Origin: Patescibacteria group bacterium
GTDB taxonomy: Bacteria; Patescibacteria; UBA1384; XYA2-FULL-43-10; 1-14-0-10-43-13
Direction: 5' to 3'
Assembly (NCBI GenBank): GCA_023484645.1
Contig: JAMCZZ010000015.1
Span: 1 to 21,282, forward strand
DNA length: 21,282 nucleotides
In this document: positions 19,147 to 21,282 of the stretch, in pieces
How the letters are laid out: the number at the start of each line of letters is the position of its first letter
Numbering within the stretch: position 1 is the stretch's first letter
Program-made: the position numbers and the translations under genes
The notes under the pieces: model-generated
Told to the model about the DNA's origin: nothing
The model's input: the letters and a program-made list of their open reading frames with translations, nothing else
Database searches by the model: none

Positions 19147-19826
19147 TCAATAGACATATCTTCGGGTTCTTCTTGGTTATTGCCAGCATATTGACTGGGA
19201 GAAGGTTTGTTGTCTGGTGATTCGAAACGACTTTCATTTTTTGATTTATCTTCTACTGGTGGTTCTTTGGAAAATTGAACATCAATTTTTTCACCTTGTG
19301 GTGACGGTGTTGGTGTGGTTTTGGGTGGTACAGGATTACTAGGAGGTGGCGTGGATGTTTGACTGGCAATAGCCACTGGAGCAGGGTTCTGAACAGGAGG
19401 TTTAGGTGGCTCGCCTGTAACGCTTTGCGAAGCATTGCGGGCAGGTTGTGGTGCGGCAAACCCAGCTGGCTTGGGTGATTCAGCTTTAGTTAGTGGTACT
19501 ACCGGTGGTTTTGGTGGGGGTGGAGGAGTGGTTTGAATTGGTGGTGTCGGATTTGGCGTCACAGGTTTTGAATGTTCGACCATTGGTGGTAAGCCCACTT
19601 TTTCCGGCGCCTTTTTAATTTCTTCTTTCACATTTTCAACTTTTGCTTCACCGCCAGTGATATGTTCTAAATATTTTACGTCAACAATCGCCACGGCTGG
19701 TTTGCCGCCTTTGGTGAGAACATAGAGTTTGTCTTTTTGGACTTCGTTAACAATTTGAGAAAAATGATCGCGTGCCTCAGTCAGGGGAATGATATTTTCT
19801 AATGAAACCTTGAGTGGATTTTCCAT
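19143..19826 (-). CDS. Phd/YefM antitoxin-like domain with long proline-rich tail
   Basis: 227 residues; AGGAGG directly before the ATG. Residues 8-60 are Phd/YefM-like: IIPLTEARDHFSQIVNEVQK, then LYVLTKGGKPAVAIVDVKYL. Typical antitoxins have about 80-90 residues. Here residues 70-227 are low-complexity and rich in P, T, S, K and E, with a TTPPPPPKPPVVPL stretch and an acidic end (EEPEDMSID). No RelE or Doc toxin is next to it. It may be a DNA-binding autoregulator fused to a disordered interaction arm. EF-P in the same window would be needed to translate its polyproline runs (inference). Confidence 0.82.
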   Translation of the reverse strand: MENPLKVSLENIIPLTEARDHFSQIVNEVQKDKLYVLTKGGKPAVAIVDVKYLEHITGGEAKVENVKEEIKKAPEKVGLPPMVEHSKPVTPNPTPPIQTTPPPPPKPPVVPLTKAESPKPAGFAAPQPARNASQSVTGEPPKPPVQNPAPVAIASQTSTPPPSNPVPPKTTPTPSPQGEKIDVQFSKEPPVEDKSKNESRFESPDNKPSPSQYAGNNQEEPEDMSID

Positions 19827-19854
19827 AAAAACCTCCTTTTAAATGGTCATTTTA

Positions 19855-19883
19855 ATCATATAATATGATTGTTTTTTCGTCAA
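19855..19883 (-). promoter_or_regulatory. Promoter of the Phd-like gene
   Basis: Minus strand: TTGACG (19883-19878), 17-bp spacer, TATGAT (19860-19855). Short leader with AGGAGG. Confidence 0.65.
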
Positions 19884-19924
19884 GATTATCCTAAAATGAA
19901 AAGGGGTTTTTGAGGGTTTAGGTC

Positions 19925-19953
19925 TTGACAATCTACCACTTTTGTGGTATAGT
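19925..19953 (+). promoter_or_regulatory. Promoter with embedded palindrome (putative operator) for the 20010 gene
   Basis: TTGACA (19925-19930), 17-bp spacer, TATAGT (19948-19953). The spacer contains TACCAC-TTTT-GTGGTA (19934-19949), a perfect 6-bp inverted repeat that runs into the -10. A bound repressor there would block polymerase. Confidence 0.7.
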
Positions 19954-20009
19954 ATATGGTTCGAAAGGATATTCTGACATTCTATATACAGGGAGGTATT
20001 AAGGAAGAA

Positions 20010-20312
20010 ATGAAAGAATTTCGAATAGCCTTAATTTCAGTTGGGGCAGTATTGGTTTTCTTCGGTTTGGCCTGGTTAGCGTTTGGCTATCCAGTCTGGC
20101 GGCTCGAGCATGTGGCTGGAGACGGCCATTGGCCTTTTGGCTATTGGCCAGTGCAGTGGTTTTACCTAGTAGTAATAATCCATGACTGGTTAACCTGCAC
20201 GATTGTGGGAACATTGATGGCTGTCGCTTTAGCCTTGGGCTGGCGATATTGCCGCTCCGACAAACCGTCTCCGCCCCCGCGTTACAGATTCAAAACATTC
20301 TTAGACGGCTAG
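20010..20312 (+). CDS. Small two-helix membrane protein
   Basis: 100 residues from the ATG at 20010, with AAGGA 4 nt and GGGAGG 13 nt upstream; the longer frame from an ATG at 19956 would start within the promoter. Two membrane helices: IALISVGAVLVFFGLAWLAF (about 5-26) and TCTIVGTLMAVALALGW (about 62-80). The loop between them is Trp/His/Pro-rich (GDGHWPFGYWPVQWFY). Short C-terminal tail with PSPPPRYRF. No family recognised. Single-gene unit with a near-consensus promoter and a strong terminator; codon use is richer in GC than in the neighbours. Confidence 0.7.
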   Translation: MKEFRIALISVGAVLVFFGLAWLAFGYPVWRLEHVAGDGHWPFGYWPVQWFYLVVIIHDWLTCTIVGTLMAVALALGWRYCRSDKPSPPPRYRFKTFLDG

Positions 20313-20341
20313 TAAAGCCGCGTGTTTTTTCTTCTTTCATT

Positions 20342-20370
20342 GATCCCGGCATTATGTCCGGGGTCTTTTT
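20342..20370 (+). terminator. Intrinsic terminator of the 20010 gene
   Basis: GATCCCGG (20342-20349), 8-nt loop, CCGGGGTC (20358-20365), then a T run. Eight pairs, one G-U. Confidence 0.8.
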
Positions 20371-20494
20371 TAAAATAAAATAATGGCCCAGTGGTAGTCA
20401 GCCTGTCTGGGCCAAAGAGAGAAATCCCGGCCTTGCTTGTGAGACAGTATTAGTCTGGAAGCAAGGTCAGACGCGGGATATTGGGTATAAACCC
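20371..20494 (-). ncRNA. Minus-strand structured RNA of unknown class
   Basis: The 261-bp gap 20313-20573 holds no ORF but three hairpins. On the minus strand, transcription from a TTGACA/TACAAT promoter would begin at the hairpin GGGT-TTAT-ACCC (20494-20483). Next is a rod: ATCCCG (20479-20474) with CGGGAT (20429-20424), enclosing CCTTGCTT (20466-20459) with AAGCAAGG (20438-20431). Its loop has AGAC/GTCT and a GTCTG/CAGAC pairing that could form a pseudoknot or an alternative stem. It ends with the terminator TGGCCCAG (20414-20407) and CTGGGCCA (20391-20384), then TTATTTTATTTT. Promoter, structure and terminator together support a free RNA of about 120 nt. I could not match it to SRP, 6S, tmRNA or a riboswitch class. 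Confidence 0.65.
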
Positions 20495-20500
20495 TTTTTT

Positions 20501-20528
20501 ATTGTAAGGGTTGACTATGTCTTGTCAA
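20501..20528 (-). promoter_or_regulatory. Promoter of the minus-strand RNA
   Basis: Minus strand: perfect TTGACA (20528-20523), 16-bp spacer, TACAAT (20506-20501). TTGAC (20511-20515) also occurs in plus orientation, so the -35 region is an inverted repeat that could also serve the M16 gene, though its plus-strand -10 is poor. Confidence 0.65.
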
Positions 20529-20573
20529 TATTAAAAATTTGAAATTTAAAAATTATTCAGGTATATTTAACAT

Positions 20574-21282
20574 ATGTTAAATCACAAATTAACCATTCTT
20601 TCTAATGGCTTAAGACTTATTACGGCGCCGCTTGAAAACACTAAAGCGGTAACGGTACTTTTTTTAGTGGGAGTGGGTTCTCGCTACGAAACTAGAAACC
20701 TCAATGGTATTTCTCACTTTTTAGAACACATGTTTTTTAAGGGAACGGCTAAGCGTCCAAAAACCATTGATATTGCTAAAGCGCTTGATGCCGTTGGCGC
20801 CAGCTACAATGCTTTTACTTCTGAAGAAAACACTGGTTTTTTTGTCAGAGCGGCATCCGAACATTTTGAACTCGCTTTAGATATTTTATTTGATATGCTC
20901 TATAATTCTGCTTTTAAAGATGAAGAAATTGAGCGCGAAAAAGGGGTAATTATTGAAGAAATAAATATGTATCAAGATTTGCCTCAAAGTTATATTTCAG
21001 AGGTGGCTAAACAGCTTTTTTATGGTGATCAACCTTTGGGCTGGCAAACAACAGGTCTTAAAGAAACGGTCCAAAAATTTTCAAGAGAGGATTTCGTCAA
21101 TTATCGTGATAAATTTTATACACCAGAGAATATGATTGTAGCCATTGCTGGCGGGAAAAATAGTGTGCCTTGGCAAGAAAAAATTCAAGAATTTTTTCAA
21201 AAAGTCGAGTCAAAAAAGAAGGCAGATTATCTTAAAATTAAAGAAAATCAAACAAAGCCCGGGTTGAAAATCCATTTTAAAA
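20574..21282 (+). CDS. M16-family metallopeptidase (partial, 3' end outside window)
   Basis: ATG at 20574; the frame is open to the window end (236 residues seen, against about 420 in full-length bacterial M16 proteins). The inverted zinc motif is HFLEH at 48-52 in GISHFLEHMFFKGTAKRP. The distal glutamate lies in GVIIEEINMYQDLP. Other family segments: NGLRLITAPLENTKAVTVLF, GASYNAFTSEENTGFF, and FYTPENMIVAIAGG. Members are processing-protease-like zinc peptidases. No strong Shine-Dalgarno (AGG 13 nt upstream). Confidence 0.93.
   Translation, partial: MLNHKLTILSNGLRLITAPLENTKAVTVLFLVGVGSRYETRNLNGISHFLEHMFFKGTAKRPKTIDIAKALDAVGASYNAFTSEENTGFFVRAASEHFELALDILFDMLYNSAFKDEEIEREKGVIIEEINMYQDLPQSYISEVAKQLFYGDQPLGWQTTGLKETVQKFSREDFVNYRDKFYTPENMIVAIAGGKNSVPWQEKIQEFFQKVESKKKADYLKIKENQTKPGLKIHFK

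Noticed and set aside
19956..20009. Longer N-terminus for the small membrane protein
   Set aside because: The upstream ATG overlaps the predicted transcription start and lacks a ribosome-binding site.
20380..20480. SRP (4.5S), 6S or tmRNA assignment for the structured RNA
   Set aside because: The conserved SRP tip sequence, the 6S open-complex bubble closed by pairing ends, and the tmRNA tRNA-like ends are all missing.

Overview
The window looks like chromosome from a low-GC member of the Candidate Phyla Radiation (Patescibacteria). This is inferred from AT-rich codon use, compact single-copy housekeeping genes, several apparently leaderless mRNAs and the gene content. No rRNA or tRNA was recognised, so the taxonomic call is tentative.

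Host part, left (1-6327): a partial PRC-barrel gene and a divergent secreted propeller/Ig-like protein come first. The minus-strand block rpsF-ssb-rpsR-efp follows. Two short single-gene units, a NYN-domain protein and a crotonase- or STAS-like protein, each have their own promoter and terminator. The GTPase-fold ATPase gene ychF closes this part.

Mobile element (about 6317-14795, 8.47 kb): a large serine recombinase has inserted an element into codons 3-5 of ychF. The two junctions share the 7-bp core TAAGTAT on the minus strand. The displaced start of ychF (ATG AGT TTA AGT AT) survives at 14802-14789, directly after the cupin stop codon. Joining the two host halves restores the canonical YchF start MSLSIGIVGLPNVGKST. 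The core also lies inside the recombinase gene. Joining the two element halves gives a recombinase of about 555 residues whose last 38 codons now sit 8.5 kb away at 14669-14788, in front of a nuclease-like gene. Integration therefore truncates the recombinase to 522 residues, gives ychF a new start codon and Shine-Dalgarno from inside the recombinase gene, and puts the nuclease-like gene downstream of the host cupin promoter. The element also carries an excisionase-like HTH protein, a 58-residue protein, a P-loop ATPase with a winged helix, an unknown protein facing a terminase-small-subunit-like protein across overlapping divergent promoters, a structured RNA unit (10871-10998), and a plus-strand operon. 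That operon holds two zinc-ribbon membrane proteins, a membrane-anchored FtsK-gamma-like winged helix, a small HAD-like protein and an unknown.

Host part, right (14803-21282): a cupin, formerly directly upstream of ychF; an unknown helical protein; an RsbW/SpoIIAB-like ATPase; a Xer tyrosine recombinase; two tandem PAP2-type membrane proteins; a DedA protein; a Phd/YefM-like domain with a long proline-rich tail; a small two-helix membrane protein under a palindrome-containing promoter; a minus-strand structured RNA (20371-20494); and the start of an M16 metallopeptidase.

The main discovery candidate is the integration-dependent remodelling of recombinase, ychF and nuclease expression. The next are the two unassigned structured RNAs.
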